A stretch of DNA of 64,000 nt from an uncultured Pelagibacteraceae bacterium (GCA_902579985.1 CACHIV010000002.1:1-64000), one strand, 5' to 3'. Positions 24,108-34,850 are shown, counted from the stretch's first letter. Notes: generated from the sequence alone by a model not told the origin. A program made the numbers and translations.

Positions 24108-25223
24108 CTAATTAAATATTTTGGAAAAATTATCATCAAAAAATTTTACTGTTTTTCCATAATTATAAAAATTTTCATTCAAAAATTTGTCAATTTCATT
24201 TTTTTTAAATTCTAATATAGATTTATTGATTACATAATTAATGTTATTAATTTGATCGGTATAAATTTTGTAACCAAATTTGTTTTTAACTAAGTCATCG
24301 ATTGTGTTTAAATTTTTATACATATCAAATTTTTCATTATGTATTTTATCAAACTCACCATAGTAAATAGCGGGCCTTTTAAATATTAACATATATTCTA
24401 TTGATATACCTGAATTATCAGTAATTAAGCATTTGGCTTTTGTAAGTGCTTCGAAATTACCAGCAAAATCATCAAAAATAAAATTATCACCATGAAATTT
24501 TTTTTTATAAAAACTCATTAATTTTTTTGATCTTTTAATGGTTTCAGGATGTGGTCTAAATCTCACCTTATGTCCATCGTCTAATAGTTTTTCTATAATT
24601 TTTTCAAAATCTTCATTAATAAAATTTTTTTTATCTTTATTCCATGACGGAGCAACTAGAATCTCATTATTATCTGAATTAATTTTATCAATTTTTCTTG
24701 TTAAATAATCAAAGTAAAAAAAACCAGTTTTAATTAATCTTTTTTTTTTTAAATTTTCAATTGATTCTCTTTGTTGAATTTCTCTTATTTGATAATCTCC
24801 ATTACATAATATTGTATCATAATTATCAAAAGCAGCTGAGGTATAAATTTTAGTAGTACTTACAGCACCATGAAAATAATAGATATAATTCTTAACAAAC
24901 TTATTTTTTTTTATTATTGAGTTATTCAAATCTGTCAAAGTCATAAACAAATTTTCAACGGAAACGCTGGTGAAGAAATATTGTAATAAAAATCCACTAC
25001 TAATATGAACATTTATTACATCTAAATTATTAATCTTATCTTCTGCATCAGAGGAAACATAATAAACTTCGCCAGGAAATTTTTTGGCTAAATATTCAAT
25101 AATTAAATATCCAAATTTTAGATATGATTTGCTCTCAGAATAAAATAAAAATTTTGGTTTTATTTGATTAATTTTATTTATGGTTTTAAATATAAGAAAA
25201 AATTCTTTAATTTTTTTCAACAT
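24108..25223 (-). CDS. CDP-glycerol glycerophosphotransferase-like protein, candidate phosphonate transferase
   Basis: 371 residues resembling the TagB/TagF family (Glyphos_transf). Visible signatures are YYFHGAVSTTKIYTSAAFDNYD near residues 110-130, VRFRPHPET near residue 225 and LITDNSGISIEYMLIFKRPAIYYG near residues 265-290. Relatives use a CDP-activated polyol phosphate to decorate polysaccharide or teichoic acid. Beside phosphonate and cytidylyltransferase genes, a CMP-phosphonate could be the donor; this is inference. It is downstream of manC by 17 bases and ends 6 bases from mpnS, convergently. Confidence 0.7.
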   Translation of the reverse strand: MLKKIKEFFLIFKTINKINQIKPKFLFYSESKSYLKFGYLIIEYLAKKFPGEVYYVSSDAEDKINNLDVINVHISSGFLLQYFFTSVSVENLFMTLTDLNNSIIKKNKFVKNYIYYFHGAVSTTKIYTSAAFDNYDTILCNGDYQIREIQQRESIENLKKKRLIKTGFFYFDYLTRKIDKINSDNNEILVAPSWNKDKKNFINEDFEKIIEKLLDDGHKVRFRPHPETIKRSKKLMSFYKKKFHGDNFIFDDFAGNFEALTKAKCLITDNSGISIEYMLIFKRPAIYYGEFDKIHNEKFDMYKNLNTIDDLVKNKFGYKIYTDQINNINYVINKSILEFKKNEIDKFLNENFYNYGKTVKFFDDNFSKIFN

Positions 25224-25240
25224 ATATCATCTATATTTAT

Positions 25241-26431
25241 TTACCTTATTCTCCCATAAGCATCTTCGTATCTTATTATATCAGTTTCCTTCAAAATTGA
25301 TCCTACCTGAGCTTCAATAATTTTTACTGGTTTTTTATAAGGATTTTCTATTCTATGAACAGCACCTAATGGAATAAAGATGGTTTCATCAGGTTTCATT
25401 GTAAAATATTTCTTATTTAAGGTAATTTTAGGTTTACCATGAGTAACTACCCAGTGCTCAGCCCTATGATGATGTTTTTGAAGGCTTAGTATACCTTTTG
25501 GTTTTACATATAATTCTTTAATCAAGAATTCTTTACCATTAAATAAATTAACATAACTACCCCAAGGTCTGTGGAATACATTTTTCTTTTTAAAATAATG
25601 TCTCTTATTTCGTCCATACATCTTACAGATTTCTTTCCAAGATCCTAAATCAGACCAAGGAATATCTAATTTAATCGCATTAATTTCCTTTGTTTTTTCT
25701 AATATTGCATAGTCAAAAGACTTAGCTGTTGCTTTGGTAAACGCTTGTTTGTTTAAATAATACACATTACTTTTATATTTTGCTTTTGTTACAGCTTTGT
25801 TACAGCTTCGGTAAATATTTGGTTGGTATTTCTTAAAATTATTAATAATTGAATCTTTTCTTAAATAAAACATTCCAGAATTCCAATAGCCTTTTTTACT
25901 AATTATTTGTTTAGCTTTTGTCTCTTTAGGTTTTTCTACAAATTTAGATACTTTGGTATTTTTTGTTAAAAAATAACCAAATTCGCTTGAGGGCATTTTA
26001 GGTTTGATCCCAAAAATAAAGATATTATTTTGAGTTAATTTCTTTTGGTTTTTTTTAATAGCTTTATTGAATAAACCAACCTTCTCTATTAAATGATCAG
26101 CTGCTAAAAACATTAATGGTTGTTCGTTTGAAATATCCTTTATTAATGCCGTACTTAATATAGCTGGTGCGGTATTTCTTTTTGCTGGCTCTAAAACTAT
26201 CTTGAATTGTCTTATTTTGTGTTTCTTTAAGTGTTGTTTAACTTGTTTTAGATATTTTGCATTAGTACTTATAATTGGAGCATCAAATATAGATGCTTTA
26301 ACTCTCTCTAAAGTTTTGCCTAATAAAGTCCAATTACCAAAATCTATAAACTGTTTAGCTTGATGTTTTTTGGCATTCGGCCAAAGTCTGGTTCCTGCTC
26401 CACCACATAAGATGACTGGGCGAATTTTCAT
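25241..26431 (-). CDS. manC: Mannose-1-phosphate guanylyltransferase (ManC/CpsB type)
   Basis: 396 residues, somewhat shorter than the usual 460-480. The N-terminal nucleotidyltransferase domain starts with [18 protein letters not shown] and has VEKPKE and FDYAILEKT. The C-terminal cupin (from about 285) has FHRPWGSYVN, QKHHHRAEHWVV and FIPLGAVHRIEN, the mannose-6-phosphate isomerase-like half. Product: GDP-mannose for surface polysaccharide. It overlaps ilvD by one base (TAATG) and feeds directly into the transferase gene, linking GDP-sugar supply to polymer decoration. Confidence 0.88.
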   Translation of the reverse strand: MKIRPVILCGGAGTRLWPNAKKHQAKQFIDFGNWTLLGKTLERVKASIFDAPIISTNAKYLKQVKQHLKKHKIRQFKIVLEPAKRNTAPAILSTALIKDISNEQPLMFLAADHLIEKVGLFNKAIKKNQKKLTQNNIFIFGIKPKMPSSEFGYFLTKNTKVSKFVEKPKETKAKQIISKKGYWNSGMFYLRKDSIINNFKKYQPNIYRSCNKAVTKAKYKSNVYYLNKQAFTKATAKSFDYAILEKTKEINAIKLDIPWSDLGSWKEICKMYGRNKRHYFKKKNVFHRPWGSYVNLFNGKEFLIKELYVKPKGILSLQKHHHRAEHWVVTHGKPKITLNKKYFTMKPDETIFIPLGAVHRIENPYKKPVKIIEAQVGSILKETDIIRYEDAYGRIR

Positions 26432-28149
26432 TAAATTTTTGAGTAATCCTTAACTTCTTTTTTCTTACCTGGATGTGTAGGTGCACCCAAATAAGCAGGT
26501 CCGACAGTTTGAGCATATTTCCAAAGTGTTCCTGATCCAAAATCAGATTTTCTAGCCTTCCATTTTCTTTTTCTTGAAGCTAATTGAGCTCTGGTTAATC
26601 TAACATTTATTGTTCCTTTTTTAGCATCGATATCAATCGTATCTCCATTACGTAAAAGCGCTATAGGGCCACCTAAAGCTGCCTCTGGACCAACATGTCC
26701 TACACAAAAACCTCTTGTTGCTCCTGAAAACCTTCCATCAGTTATTAGTGCAACTTTTTCTCCTTTACCTTGGCCATAAATCGCACCAGTGGTTGATAAC
26801 ATTTCTCTCATTCCTGGTCCACCAACTGGTCCTTCATATCTAATAATAATTACATCACCATCTTTATATTTTCTACTTTGAACTGCTTTCATTGCGCTTT
26901 CTTCATTATCAAAGCATCTTGCTCTTCCAGTAAATTGAAGTTTTTTAAGTCCAGCGATTTTAACAATTCCACCTTCAGGTGCTAAATTACCTTTTAATCC
27001 TACAACACCTCCATCTGGCGACAAAGGTCTATTGTAAGCTCTTAAAACTTTTTGTTTTGGATTAAACTTTATTCCTTTTAAATTTTCTTTCATTGTTTTT
27101 CCTGTAACTGTCATACAGTTTCCATGAATGTATCCACCATCATAAAGAGTTTTTAAAAGCATAGGTACACCACCAGCTAACCACATATCTTTTGCAACAT
27201 ATTTTCCACCTGGTTTTAAATCAGCAAGATAAGGTGTTCTTTTAAATATTTTTGCAACATCCATTAAATCAAATTTAATTCCAGCTTCGTTTGCAATTGC
27301 TGGTAAATGTAGTGCAGCATTTGTTGATCCACCAGTTGCAGCAACAATCGTTGCAGCATTTTCTAATGCCTTTCTGGTAACAATATCTCTTGGTTTTATT
27401 TTTTTTGCCAATAATTCCATTACCATACGACCACTTGCTTTTGCATACTTATCTCGTTCTTCATATGGTGCTGGTGTTCCAGCTGAATAAGGTAGTGCTA
27501 AACCAATGGCCTCTGATACACAAGCCATAGTGTTTGCAGTAAATTGACCACCACAAGCGCCTGCAGTTGGACAAGCAACTAACTCTAATTTTCTTAATTC
27601 TTTTGCAGACATTTGACCTGAAGAATGTTTTCCAACTGCTTCAAAAACGTCCACAACAGTTACATCTTTACCTTTGTATTTACCTGGAAGTATTGATCCT
27701 CCATAAATAAAAACACTTGGAACATTTAATCGAACCATTGACATCATTAAACCAGGCAAAGATTTATCACAACCTGCGATACCTACTAGGGCATCATAAC
27801 AATGCCCTCTTACAGTTAATTCAGCACTATCTGCAATTACTTCTCTGGAGATTAATGAGGATTTCATCCCTTCATGACCCATAGCTATACCATCGGTAAC
27901 TGTAATAGTACAAAATTCTCTTGGTGTTCCTCCAGATGCTCTCACACCTTTTTTAACTGATTGAGCTTGTCTCATTAAAGCAATGTTACATGGGGCAGCT
28001 TCGTTCCAAGTAGATACAACTCCTACAAAAGGTTTGGAAACATCTTTTTCGGTTTCTCCCATAGCATAATAAAAAGATCTATGTGGAGCTCTATCCGCAC
28101 CTAGAGATGTATGTCTACTTGGTAATTTTTTTTTGTTAAACTTCCGCAT
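26431..28149 (-). CDS. ilvD: Dihydroxy-acid dehydratase
   Basis: 572 residues, full length. Conserved iron-sulfur cysteines sit in AAPCNIALM near residue 54, [12 protein letters not shown] near residue 126 and [17 protein letters not shown] near residue 198. It dehydrates 2,3-dihydroxy acids in isoleucine and valine synthesis. It is sandwiched between valS and manC with one-base overlaps at both ends, so valine synthesis and valine charging are in one transcription unit with a surface-sugar gene. Confidence 0.95.
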   Translation of the reverse strand: MRKFNKKKLPSRHTSLGADRAPHRSFYYAMGETEKDVSKPFVGVVSTWNEAAPCNIALMRQAQSVKKGVRASGGTPREFCTITVTDGIAMGHEGMKSSLISREVIADSAELTVRGHCYDALVGIAGCDKSLPGLMMSMVRLNVPSVFIYGGSILPGKYKGKDVTVVDVFEAVGKHSSGQMSAKELRKLELVACPTAGACGGQFTANTMACVSEAIGLALPYSAGTPAPYEERDKYAKASGRMVMELLAKKIKPRDIVTRKALENAATIVAATGGSTNAALHLPAIANEAGIKFDLMDVAKIFKRTPYLADLKPGGKYVAKDMWLAGGVPMLLKTLYDGGYIHGNCMTVTGKTMKENLKGIKFNPKQKVLRAYNRPLSPDGGVVGLKGNLAPEGGIVKIAGLKKLQFTGRARCFDNEESAMKAVQSRKYKDGDVIIIRYEGPVGGPGMREMLSTTGAIYGQGKGEKVALITDGRFSGATRGFCVGHVGPEAALGGPIALLRNGDTIDIDAKKGTINVRLTRAQLASRKRKWKARKSDFGSGTLWKYAQTVGPAYLGAPTHPGKKKEVKDYSKI

Positions 28150-30776
28150 TATAAATTTTTAATAGTTAATGATATTTTTTTGATATCATCTTTTAAATTA
28201 ATATAGTTAGTTTTTTCTTGTTCAACAATATTTTTTGGTGCTCTATCCGTAAATCCTTTGTTAGATAATCGTTGAGATAACTTACCCATTTCTTCTTCAT
28301 ATTTATTCTTTCTTTTAATTAAGTTTTCTTTTATTAGATTTAAATCAATATTTTCATCAAAATATATCTTAAATATGTCACCAGATATAACTAGTGTAGC
28401 AGAAGGCTTTTGTTGATCTTTATCAAAGAAATTGTTGATACGACCAAGTTTTTTAAGAATTATTTCATTATTGTTCATCAAAGATTTGTTTTTTTTGGTA
28501 ATTTTATTTATTGAAATATCAATAAATGAACCAGGACTTACATTTAATTCATTTTTGAAAGATCTTAATTCTGAAATAATGTTAATGATTTTCTCCACAT
28601 CATTCATAGATTGATCTTTCTTAAATTTTCCAGTTGGCCAGTTAGCATGCATAAGGAAATTCTTATTTGACCTATCAAATTTGTTTTTTAACCAAATTTT
28701 CTCTGTAACAAAAGGTATAAATGGATGAAGTATAATTAGTATTTGTTTGAATATATAGGCAGATACTTCTTTTACTTCTTTTTTAGCTTTTTCATTGTCG
28801 GAAAATAAAATAGTTTTTGAAAGTTCGATGTACCAATCACAATATGAATGCCAAGCAAATTGGTAAGCATTTTTAGCGGCCTCGTCAAATCGATAATCTT
28901 TAAGATTTTTTTCAATCTTATCTTTTGTTTGAAGAAGTTCAGAATAAATCCATTTATTAATATTTAATGTAGTTTTAGGTGCTTTATCAATTTTACCAAA
29001 ATCACATTCATTGGTTATTAAAAAGTTGTTAGCATTCCATAATTTATTTAAAAAGTTTCTATATCCTTTAACCCTATCTTCAGAAAGTTTAACATCAGTT
29101 CCTGGTGATGCCATTGAAAGAAGTGTAAACCTTAAAGCATCTGCGCTATATTTATTTATTAAATCTAAAGGATCAATGACATTTCCTTTTGACTTAGACA
29201 TCTTTTGACCTTTTTCATCTCTAACTAAAGCATGAACATAAATATCTCTAAATGGTTCTTTGTTTAGAAACTCCATTCCAAACATCATCATTCTAGCAAC
29301 CCAAAAAAAGATAATATCAAAACCAGTAACTAAAACAGTTGTAGGATAAAATTTTTTAACGAAATCTTTTTTATCAGGCCAACCAAGTGTAGCAAATGGC
29401 CATAGTCCAGATGAAAACCAAGTATCTAAAACATCTTGATCTCTAACTAAACTTACTTCCTTTTTATAAAATTTTTTTGCTTGTTTTTTTGCGTCACTTT
29501 CATTTATAGCAACAAATATTTTTTTATCTGGTCCATACCATGCTGGTATTTGATGGCCCCACCAAAGTTGTCTGGAAATACACCAGGGCTCAATATTATT
29601 CATCCACTGAAAATAAGTTTTAGACCAATTAGCTGGAAAGAAATTTGTTTTTTTAGATTTAACTATTTTTTTTGCCTTAACTGATAATTTTTTTGCATTT
29701 ACAAACCATTGCTCCGTTAAGAAAGGTTCAATAATTGAATTTGATCTATCGCCATATGGCACTTTATTTTCAATATTTTCTTCTTTAACAAAAAAATCTT
29801 TTTCTTTTAATTCATCTAATATTTTTTTTCGTGCTTCAAATCTATCTAAACCAATGTAATCGTCAGGTGCATTTTTGTTAATTTTGCCTTCCTCAGTAAA
29901 AATATTTATAATATCTAATTTGTTTCTTTGACCTACATCATAATCATTAAAATCATGTGCTGGAGTAATTTTTAAGGCACCCGTTCCCTGATCTGGATCA
30001 GCATAATTATCTTTTATAATTTTAATTTTTCTTCCTACTATTGGAATTGTGACAATTTTACCTACATACTTTTTATATCTTTTGTCTTTTGGGTTTACAG
30101 CAACAGCTGTATCTCCAAGCATAGTTTCAGGTCTTGTGGTTGCTATTGTAATAAATTCAGTTGAATTAACTATTGGGTATCTAATGTAATAAATTTTTGA
30201 ATTTACTTCTCTTTGATCTACTTCTAAATCAGATATAGCTGTTTTGAGCACGGTGTCCCAATTAACTAATTTCTCAGCTTTATAAATTAATTTCTTTTTA
30301 TAGAGTTCAATAAAAACCTTTATTACGGATTTTGATAGGTTCTCATCCATTGTAAACGCATTTCGAGACCAATCGCAAGAACATCCTAATTTTTTAAGTT
30401 GATTTATAATTATGTCACCATATTGATTTTTCCATTCCCAAACTTTTTGAGTAAATTTTTCCCTACCTAAATCATTTTTATTTAAATTTTCTTTTTCAAG
30501 TTTTTTTTCGACTAAAGCTTGTGTAGCAATTCCCGCATGATCAGTTCCTGGTTGCCACAAAGTTTCATAGTTATTCATTCTGTAAAAGCGAACTAATAGA
30601 TCTTGTATAGAATTATTTAAGGCATGACCCATGTGTAAGCTTCCAGTAACATTAGGTGGTGGAATTACAATTGAAAATTTTTTTGAATTTTTTTTTGGTT
30701 TAAATAGCTCGTTTTTTTCCCAATAAGAATAAATATTATCTTCTACTTCTAAATGTATATATTTATTGCTATCCAT
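28149..30776 (-). CDS. valS: Valyl-tRNA synthetase
   Basis: 875 residues, class I synthetase. The HIGH motif appears as [10 protein letters not shown] near residue 47 and KMSKSKGN near residue 525. The editing domain is present ([15 protein letters not shown]), as is the valine-specific C-terminal coiled-coil arm (from about residue 810). It charges tRNA-Val. It is divergent from the tRNA-Cys gene and is the first gene of a unit continuing into ilvD and manC. Confidence 0.96.
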   Translation of the reverse strand: MDSNKYIHLEVEDNIYSYWEKNELFKPKKNSKKFSIVIPPPNVTGSLHMGHALNNSIQDLLVRFYRMNNYETLWQPGTDHAGIATQALVEKKLEKENLNKNDLGREKFTQKVWEWKNQYGDIIINQLKKLGCSCDWSRNAFTMDENLSKSVIKVFIELYKKKLIYKAEKLVNWDTVLKTAISDLEVDQREVNSKIYYIRYPIVNSTEFITIATTRPETMLGDTAVAVNPKDKRYKKYVGKIVTIPIVGRKIKIIKDNYADPDQGTGALKITPAHDFNDYDVGQRNKLDIINIFTEEGKINKNAPDDYIGLDRFEARKKILDELKEKDFFVKEENIENKVPYGDRSNSIIEPFLTEQWFVNAKKLSVKAKKIVKSKKTNFFPANWSKTYFQWMNNIEPWCISRQLWWGHQIPAWYGPDKKIFVAINESDAKKQAKKFYKKEVSLVRDQDVLDTWFSSGLWPFATLGWPDKKDFVKKFYPTTVLVTGFDIIFFWVARMMMFGMEFLNKEPFRDIYVHALVRDEKGQKMSKSKGNVIDPLDLINKYSADALRFTLLSMASPGTDVKLSEDRVKGYRNFLNKLWNANNFLITNECDFGKIDKAPKTTLNINKWIYSELLQTKDKIEKNLKDYRFDEAAKNAYQFAWHSYCDWYIELSKTILFSDNEKAKKEVKEVSAYIFKQILIILHPFIPFVTEKIWLKNKFDRSNKNFLMHANWPTGKFKKDQSMNDVEKIINIISELRSFKNELNVSPGSFIDISINKITKKNKSLMNNNEIILKKLGRINNFFDKDQQKPSATLVISGDIFKIYFDENIDLNLIKENLIKRKNKYEEEMGKLSQRLSNKGFTDRAPKNIVEQEKTNYINLKDDIKKISLTIKNL

Positions 30777-30883
30777 GGGTGTAAGTAGTTTATAATTTAA
30801 TAATTTAAATTAACAATAATCAAATTGAAACGTTATTTAATAGACTAATCAATAATATTTTATATATAAAGGGTACCCAATCG

Positions 30884-30889
30884 TATAAT
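30884..30889 (+). promoter_or_regulatory. Probable -10 element of the tRNA-Cys gene
   Basis: TATAAT (in TCGTATAATATAAG) lies 13 bases before the mature tRNA-Cys 5' end, a standard sigma70 -10 distance. No good TTGACA-like -35 is present at 16-18 bases. Confidence 0.45.
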
Positions 30890-30901
30890 ATAAGATCTAT
30901 T

Positions 30902-30975
30902 GGCATCGTGGCGGAATGGTTACGCAGAGGATTGCAAATCCTTCTATCCCAGTTCGATTCTGGGCGATGCCTCCA
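30902..30975 (+). tRNA. trnC: tRNA-Cys (anticodon GCA)
   Basis: Acceptor stem GGCATCG pairs with CGATGCC (30965-30971), T is the discriminator and CCA is encoded (30973-30975). The anticodon GCA is at 30934-30936 in the loop ATTGCAAAT. The T-arm carries the GTTCGATTC loop. All stems form. Confidence 0.95.
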
Positions 30976-31026
30976 AAAAAAATTCTTGTTTTAGTTTGAA
31001 AAAAAAGTAAGTTCAGTTTTTAATAT

Positions 31027-31102
31027 TCCTCGGTAGCTCAGTTGGTAGAGCAGTTGACTGTTAATCAATTGGTCGCAGGTTCGAGTCCTGCCCGAGGAGC
31101 CA
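31027..31102 (+). tRNA. trnN: tRNA-Asn (anticodon GTT)
   Basis: Acceptor stem TCCTCGG pairs with CCGAGGA (31092-31098), followed by G and an encoded CCA. The anticodon GTT lies at 31060-31062 within CTGTTAA. The D-arm AGCTCAGTTGGTAGAGC and T-loop GTTCGAGTC are canonical. It lies 51 bases after tRNA-Cys, probably in one transcript. Confidence 0.95.
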
Positions 31103-31121
31103 AAAAATTTAATTTATATAA

Positions 31122-31493
31122 TTATCCAGTTTTAGAAATTACAGTATTTTGTAATTGTAAAGATTTACTGAATTTTATTTTTTGATCATTAGAAAGTTCC
31201 TTATACAATTTTGCTAAAAAATTATAATTAATATTCATATGACCTTCATTTAATTTTTCCAAGTTTATTGCGTATTCAGAAAAGTCTTCAAAAAAATAAT
31301 TAACAGGAACTTTCAAATAATTTGCTAATTGTAGTAATCTTATAGAACTTACTCCATTAGTTCCCTTTTCATATTTTTGTATTTGCTGAAATGTTACGTT
31401 GATTGCTTTTGCGACCTTTGTCTGAGTTAATCCTAAAGCTAGTCTTCTTAGTTTTAACTTATTACCCAAATGTTTATTAAAGTTATCTTCCAT
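31122..31493 (-). CDS. XRE-family transcriptional regulator
   Basis: 123 residues. The N-terminal helix-turn-helix spans about residues 10-66 (LKLRRLALGLTQTKVAKAINVTFQQIQKYEKG is its core region). A short helical tail follows. Length and sequence style match the small XRE regulators found across alphaproteobacteria, some of which act as cell-cycle or stress regulators. The target is unknown. It is a single gene between tRNA-Asn (19 bases away, convergent) and aapP. A short inverted repeat (AGGTT/AACCT, 31544-31558) lies in its upstream region. Confidence 0.82.
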   Translation of the reverse strand: MEDNFNKHLGNKLKLRRLALGLTQTKVAKAINVTFQQIQKYEKGTNGVSSIRLLQLANYLKVPVNYFFEDFSEYAINLEKLNEGHMNINYNFLAKLYKELSNDQKIKFSKSLQLQNTVISKTG

Positions 31494-31667
31494 TAAGACC
31501 CCTCTTAAATGTTTTATTTAAACAGTATTCAACATATATTTTAAGGTTATCGCAACCTAAAAATTTATTTTATTTTCGTGGAATACTTAGAAAAATGAAA
31601 TCGTGTCAAGTGATTAAATTCAAATAAATTTAAATAATTCCCTTGAAATAACTAATAAAAATTCAAT

Positions 31668-32402
31668 CTATAATATCTGACTTAAAAAAAGCTTAGTTCT
31701 ATCACTTTTTGGATTAGCAAAAAACTCTTTAGTTTCAGCTCTTTCAACTATCATTCCTTCATCCATAAATACAACTTCATCAGCTACTTCTTTAGCAAAA
31801 CCCATTTCATGCGTAACAACTATCATTGTCATTCCACCTTTAGCTAGACTTACCATAGCATCTAGCACTTCTTTAATCATTTCTGGATCTAAAGCAGATG
31901 TGGGTTCATCAAATAACATTATTTTAGGCTCCATGCATAATGCTCGTGCAATTGCACATCTTTGTTGTTGACCACCTGACAATTGGCCTGGAAATTTACT
32001 AGCTTGATCATCAATTTGAACTTTTTTTAATTGATTAAGTGCTAACTCTTCAGCATGTTTTTTTGGCATTTTTTTTACCCATATTGGTGCAAGTGTGCAA
32101 TTATCTAAAATTGATAAATGTGGAAATAGATTGAACTGTTGAAATACCATTCCAACATTTGCTCTAATATTTTCTATATCTTTTGTGTTTTCTGATAATT
32201 CATTACCATCTACAACTATAGTGCCCTCTTGATGTTCTTCTAATCTATTAATGCATCTTATAAGAGTTGATTTACCAGATCCTGAAGGTCCACAAACTAC
32301 AATTTTTTTATTTGGCTCTACATCAAAATTAATATTCTTTAAAACTTGAAAATCTCCAAACCATTTATTCATATTATGAATCTTTATTATTGAGTCAGTC
32401 AT
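31668..32402 (-). CDS. aapP: General L-amino acid ABC transporter ATPase AapP
   Basis: 244 residues. Walker A is GPSGSGKST, the Q-loop [17 protein letters not shown], the signature LSGGQQQRC and Walker [16 protein letters not shown]. It is a polar amino acid importer ATPase. It is the last gene of aapJ-aapQ-aapM-aapP, with a one-base gap from aapM. The system carries a broad range of L-amino acids, a major nitrogen and carbon source for SAR11. Confidence 0.93.
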   Translation of the reverse strand: MTDSIIKIHNMNKWFGDFQVLKNINFDVEPNKKIVVCGPSGSGKSTLIRCINRLEEHQEGTIVVDGNELSENTKDIENIRANVGMVFQQFNLFPHLSILDNCTLAPIWVKKMPKKHAEELALNQLKKVQIDDQASKFPGQLSGGQQQRCAIARALCMEPKIMLFDEPTSALDPEMIKEVLDAMVSLAKGGMTMIVVTHEMGFAKEVADEVVFMDEGMIVERAETKEFFANPKSDRTKLFLSQIL

Positions 32403-32403
32403 T

Positions 32404-33651
32404 TTATCTTTCAGTTTTATATTTTTCTTCTAAATTATAACTATATTTACTCATAGCATAACAAATTATCCAGAAAATTATAGAAGCAAAAACATATCCT
32501 TCCATTGCAAAACCTAACCATTCTGGGTTTGTTTTGGCTAATGCTAACATGCCAGCTAATTCTGCTAATCCTACAACAAAGATTAATGGAGTATCTTTAA
32601 CTAAAGCTAAAAAAGTATTAGCAATACCTGGAATAACTAATTTTAAGGCTTGAGGCAAAATAACAAATATATGCATTTTCCAATAACCCATACCTAAAGA
32701 TTTAGCGGCATCATATTGACCTCTTGGCAATGCTTGCAAACCACCTCTTATAACTTCAGCACAGTAAGCAGCCTCAAAAAGAGTAATAGCTATTATGACT
32801 CTAACAAGTTTATCCATGAAAAAATCTTCTGGCAAAAACATTGGAAACATTACCGATGACATAAATAAGACTGTTATTAAAGGAACGCCCCTCCAAAACT
32901 CTATATAACCTATAGAAATATACCTTATTGTTGGTAAAGTTGATCTTCTACCTAATGCTAATACCATGCCTAAAGGAAAACAAAATATTAAACAAAAAAA
33001 GGAAACAATAAATGTTAATGATAATCCTCCCCAAGCACCTGTTTCTACCCATTCTAATCCAAAAGCTCCCCCAGATATCAAATAGTATATTATCAAAAAA
33101 GCAATAATTGGATATATTATAACATAATATAATGCTAAATATTTTTTCAATTTTTCTTTTGCAAATAGACCCAGCATTCCAAGAGCTATAACTAGTATGA
33201 ATGCAACATTAACTCTCCAATGTAATTCATTTGGATACATTCCATACATAAATCTTTTAAACCAAACTTTTATATATGTCCAACATGCGCCAGTTCCTGT
33301 ACATGCATCCCTACTATCACCTGCAATATTTGCATCAAATACCATCCAGCTCATTGATGGTGGTATTGCTTTAATTATTAAAAAAATAATTAATAAAGTT
33401 AAAACAGCATTAAAATTTGAAGTATTTACATTTTTATTTAAAATATCTAAATGCTTTATTCCGGTATAATCTGCTCTTATTAAATAAAATCCGATTGTAC
33501 CCAAAATTAATGGTAAAAAAAGGCTAATTGATCCTGGAAAGAAACCAGTTAGGTTTAATTGAAAAAATGAGTTTAAAAAAACATCAATAAAACTGATTAA
33601 AACCAATGAGGATCCTAAATAAAGATTTGTCATAGATTTTTGAATAATCAT
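32404..33651 (-). CDS. aapM: General L-amino acid ABC transporter permease AapM
   Basis: 415 residues, with about nine hydrophobic segments. The N-terminal half has extra helices and a periplasmic stretch with [17 protein letters not shown], which is typical of AapM. The C-terminal transport domain has the EAA-like loop [23 protein letters not shown] near residue 305. It pairs with AapQ. It is separated from aapQ by 2 bases. Confidence 0.92.
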   Translation of the reverse strand: MIIQKSMTNLYLGSSLVLISFIDVFLNSFFQLNLTGFFPGSISLFLPLILGTIGFYLIRADYTGIKHLDILNKNVNTSNFNAVLTLLIIFLIIKAIPPSMSWMVFDANIAGDSRDACTGTGACWTYIKVWFKRFMYGMYPNELHWRVNVAFILVIALGMLGLFAKEKLKKYLALYYVIIYPIIAFLIIYYLISGGAFGLEWVETGAWGGLSLTFIVSFFCLIFCFPLGMVLALGRRSTLPTIRYISIGYIEFWRGVPLITVLFMSSVMFPMFLPEDFFMDKLVRVIIAITLFEAAYCAEVIRGGLQALPRGQYDAAKSLGMGYWKMHIFVILPQALKLVIPGIANTFLALVKDTPLIFVVGLAELAGMLALAKTNPEWLGFAMEGYVFASIIFWIICYAMSKYSYNLEEKYKTER

Positions 33652-33653
33652 TG

Positions 33654-34805
33654 TTATTTTTCCTTAATCTCAATTTTCTTATTATACCAATTCATTAATG
33701 CTGCTATTGCTAAGCTTAATGACAAGTAAGTAAGCATAGTTATCGACACAATTTCAATAGCTTTACCAGTTTGCATCAATGCAGTTCCTGCAAATACTAA
33801 AACTAAATCTGGATAGGCTATAGCAGCTGCAAGAGACGAATTTTTTGTTAAATTTAAATATTGGTTAGTTGTTGGTGGAATTATTATTCTTAATGCTTGA
33901 GGCATAACAACTAATTTTAAAACTTGATTAGTATTTAAACCAATAGAAGCTGCAGCTTCCTTTTGACCTTTACTAATACCTTGGATTCCCGCTCTTACAC
34001 ATTCAGCAACAAATGTAGCTGTATAGAGTGATAAAGCTAAAGTTAGTGCTATAAGTTCTGGTGGAAGTCCAATTCCTCCCACATAAGTAAATGAAGTTGC
34101 TGATAATTGTTCTATAACTGGTAATTCAAAATTTAGAGTAACTCCTCCTATAATAAACGATAAAAGCGGAAGTATTATTATTAAGCCCAAAGAAATATAA
34201 AATACCGGTAATTGTTTACCTTCATTTTCCTGTAATTTTCTTGCATAAGTTTTAATAATTATAATACCAATAAAGGCTAATATTAATGAATAAAGAAATA
34301 TATTTAAATTATTCCAAATCATAGCAGGGATATAAAATCCTTTTATAGTTAAAAAAGAAATACCTAATAATGGTTCAGCATCTTGTGGCAATGGTAAAGC
34401 TCTAAGGGCAGCGTAATACCAAAAAAATATTTGTAATAATAAAGGTATATTTCTAAAAAACTCCACATACCAAGCTGCGGCATTTCTAATTAAATAATTC
34501 GGAGATAGTCTAGCAACTCCAACTATTACACCTAAGATAGTACATAATATGATTCCTAAAGATGCTACTAATAAAGTATTTAGTAGTGCTGCAACATATG
34601 CCCACCAATAAGGATCTAAGCCATCATACTCTACTAAGCTAAATTGTATATCAAAAGATGCTTCTTGTTTTAGAAAACCAAAACCAAAATCTATACCTCT
34701 ATTGTCCATGTTAACTTGTGCATTAAAGGTAAAAAATCCAAGAATTAAGACAACAAATAATAAAGTTAGAATTTGAGGTAATATTTTTTTAATTTTATTA
34801 TTCAT
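33654..34805 (-). CDS. aapQ: General L-amino acid ABC transporter permease AapQ
   Basis: 383 residues. An N-terminal helix is followed by the HisMQ-type permease domain, interrupted by a long insert. The EAA loop reads GIQGISKGQKEAAASIGLNTNQV near residue 285, and LRIIIPPTTNQYLNLTKNSSLA follows. It sits downstream of aapJ beyond a strong terminator hairpin, so it is probably expressed at a lower level than the binding protein. Confidence 0.92.
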   Translation of the reverse strand: MNNKIKKILPQILTLLFVVLILGFFTFNAQVNMDNRGIDFGFGFLKQEASFDIQFSLVEYDGLDPYWWAYVAALLNTLLVASLGIILCTILGVIVGVARLSPNYLIRNAAAWYVEFFRNIPLLLQIFFWYYAALRALPLPQDAEPLLGISFLTIKGFYIPAMIWNNLNIFLYSLILAFIGIIIIKTYARKLQENEGKQLPVFYISLGLIIILPLLSFIIGGVTLNFELPVIEQLSATSFTYVGGIGLPPELIALTLALSLYTATFVAECVRAGIQGISKGQKEAAASIGLNTNQVLKLVVMPQALRIIIPPTTNQYLNLTKNSSLAAAIAYPDLVLVFAGTALMQTGKAIEIVSITMLTYLSLSLAIAALMNWYNKKIEIKEK

Positions 34806-34820
34806 TTATATGATACTAAA

Positions 34821-34850
34821 AAAAAGGGCTAGATAAATCTAGCCCTTTTT
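34821..34850 (-). terminator. Intrinsic terminator between aapJ and aapQ
   Basis: AAAAAGGGCTAGA (34821-34833) and its exact complement (34838-34850) form a 13-bp stem with a 4-base TAAA loop. On the minus strand it ends in a T-run. It lies 20 bases past the aapJ stop and 15 bases before the aapQ start region, the same arrangement as pstS/pstC. Confidence 0.88.

Noticed and set aside
26355-26540. 61-codon minus-strand frame spanning the manC/ilvD junction
   Set aside because: Lies out of frame inside two well-supported genes that overlap at that point; no independent signal.
31544-31558. AGGTT-N5-AACCT inverted repeat upstream of the XRE gene
   Set aside because: Five-base arms are expected by chance; noted as a possible operator in the gene entry but not listed separately.
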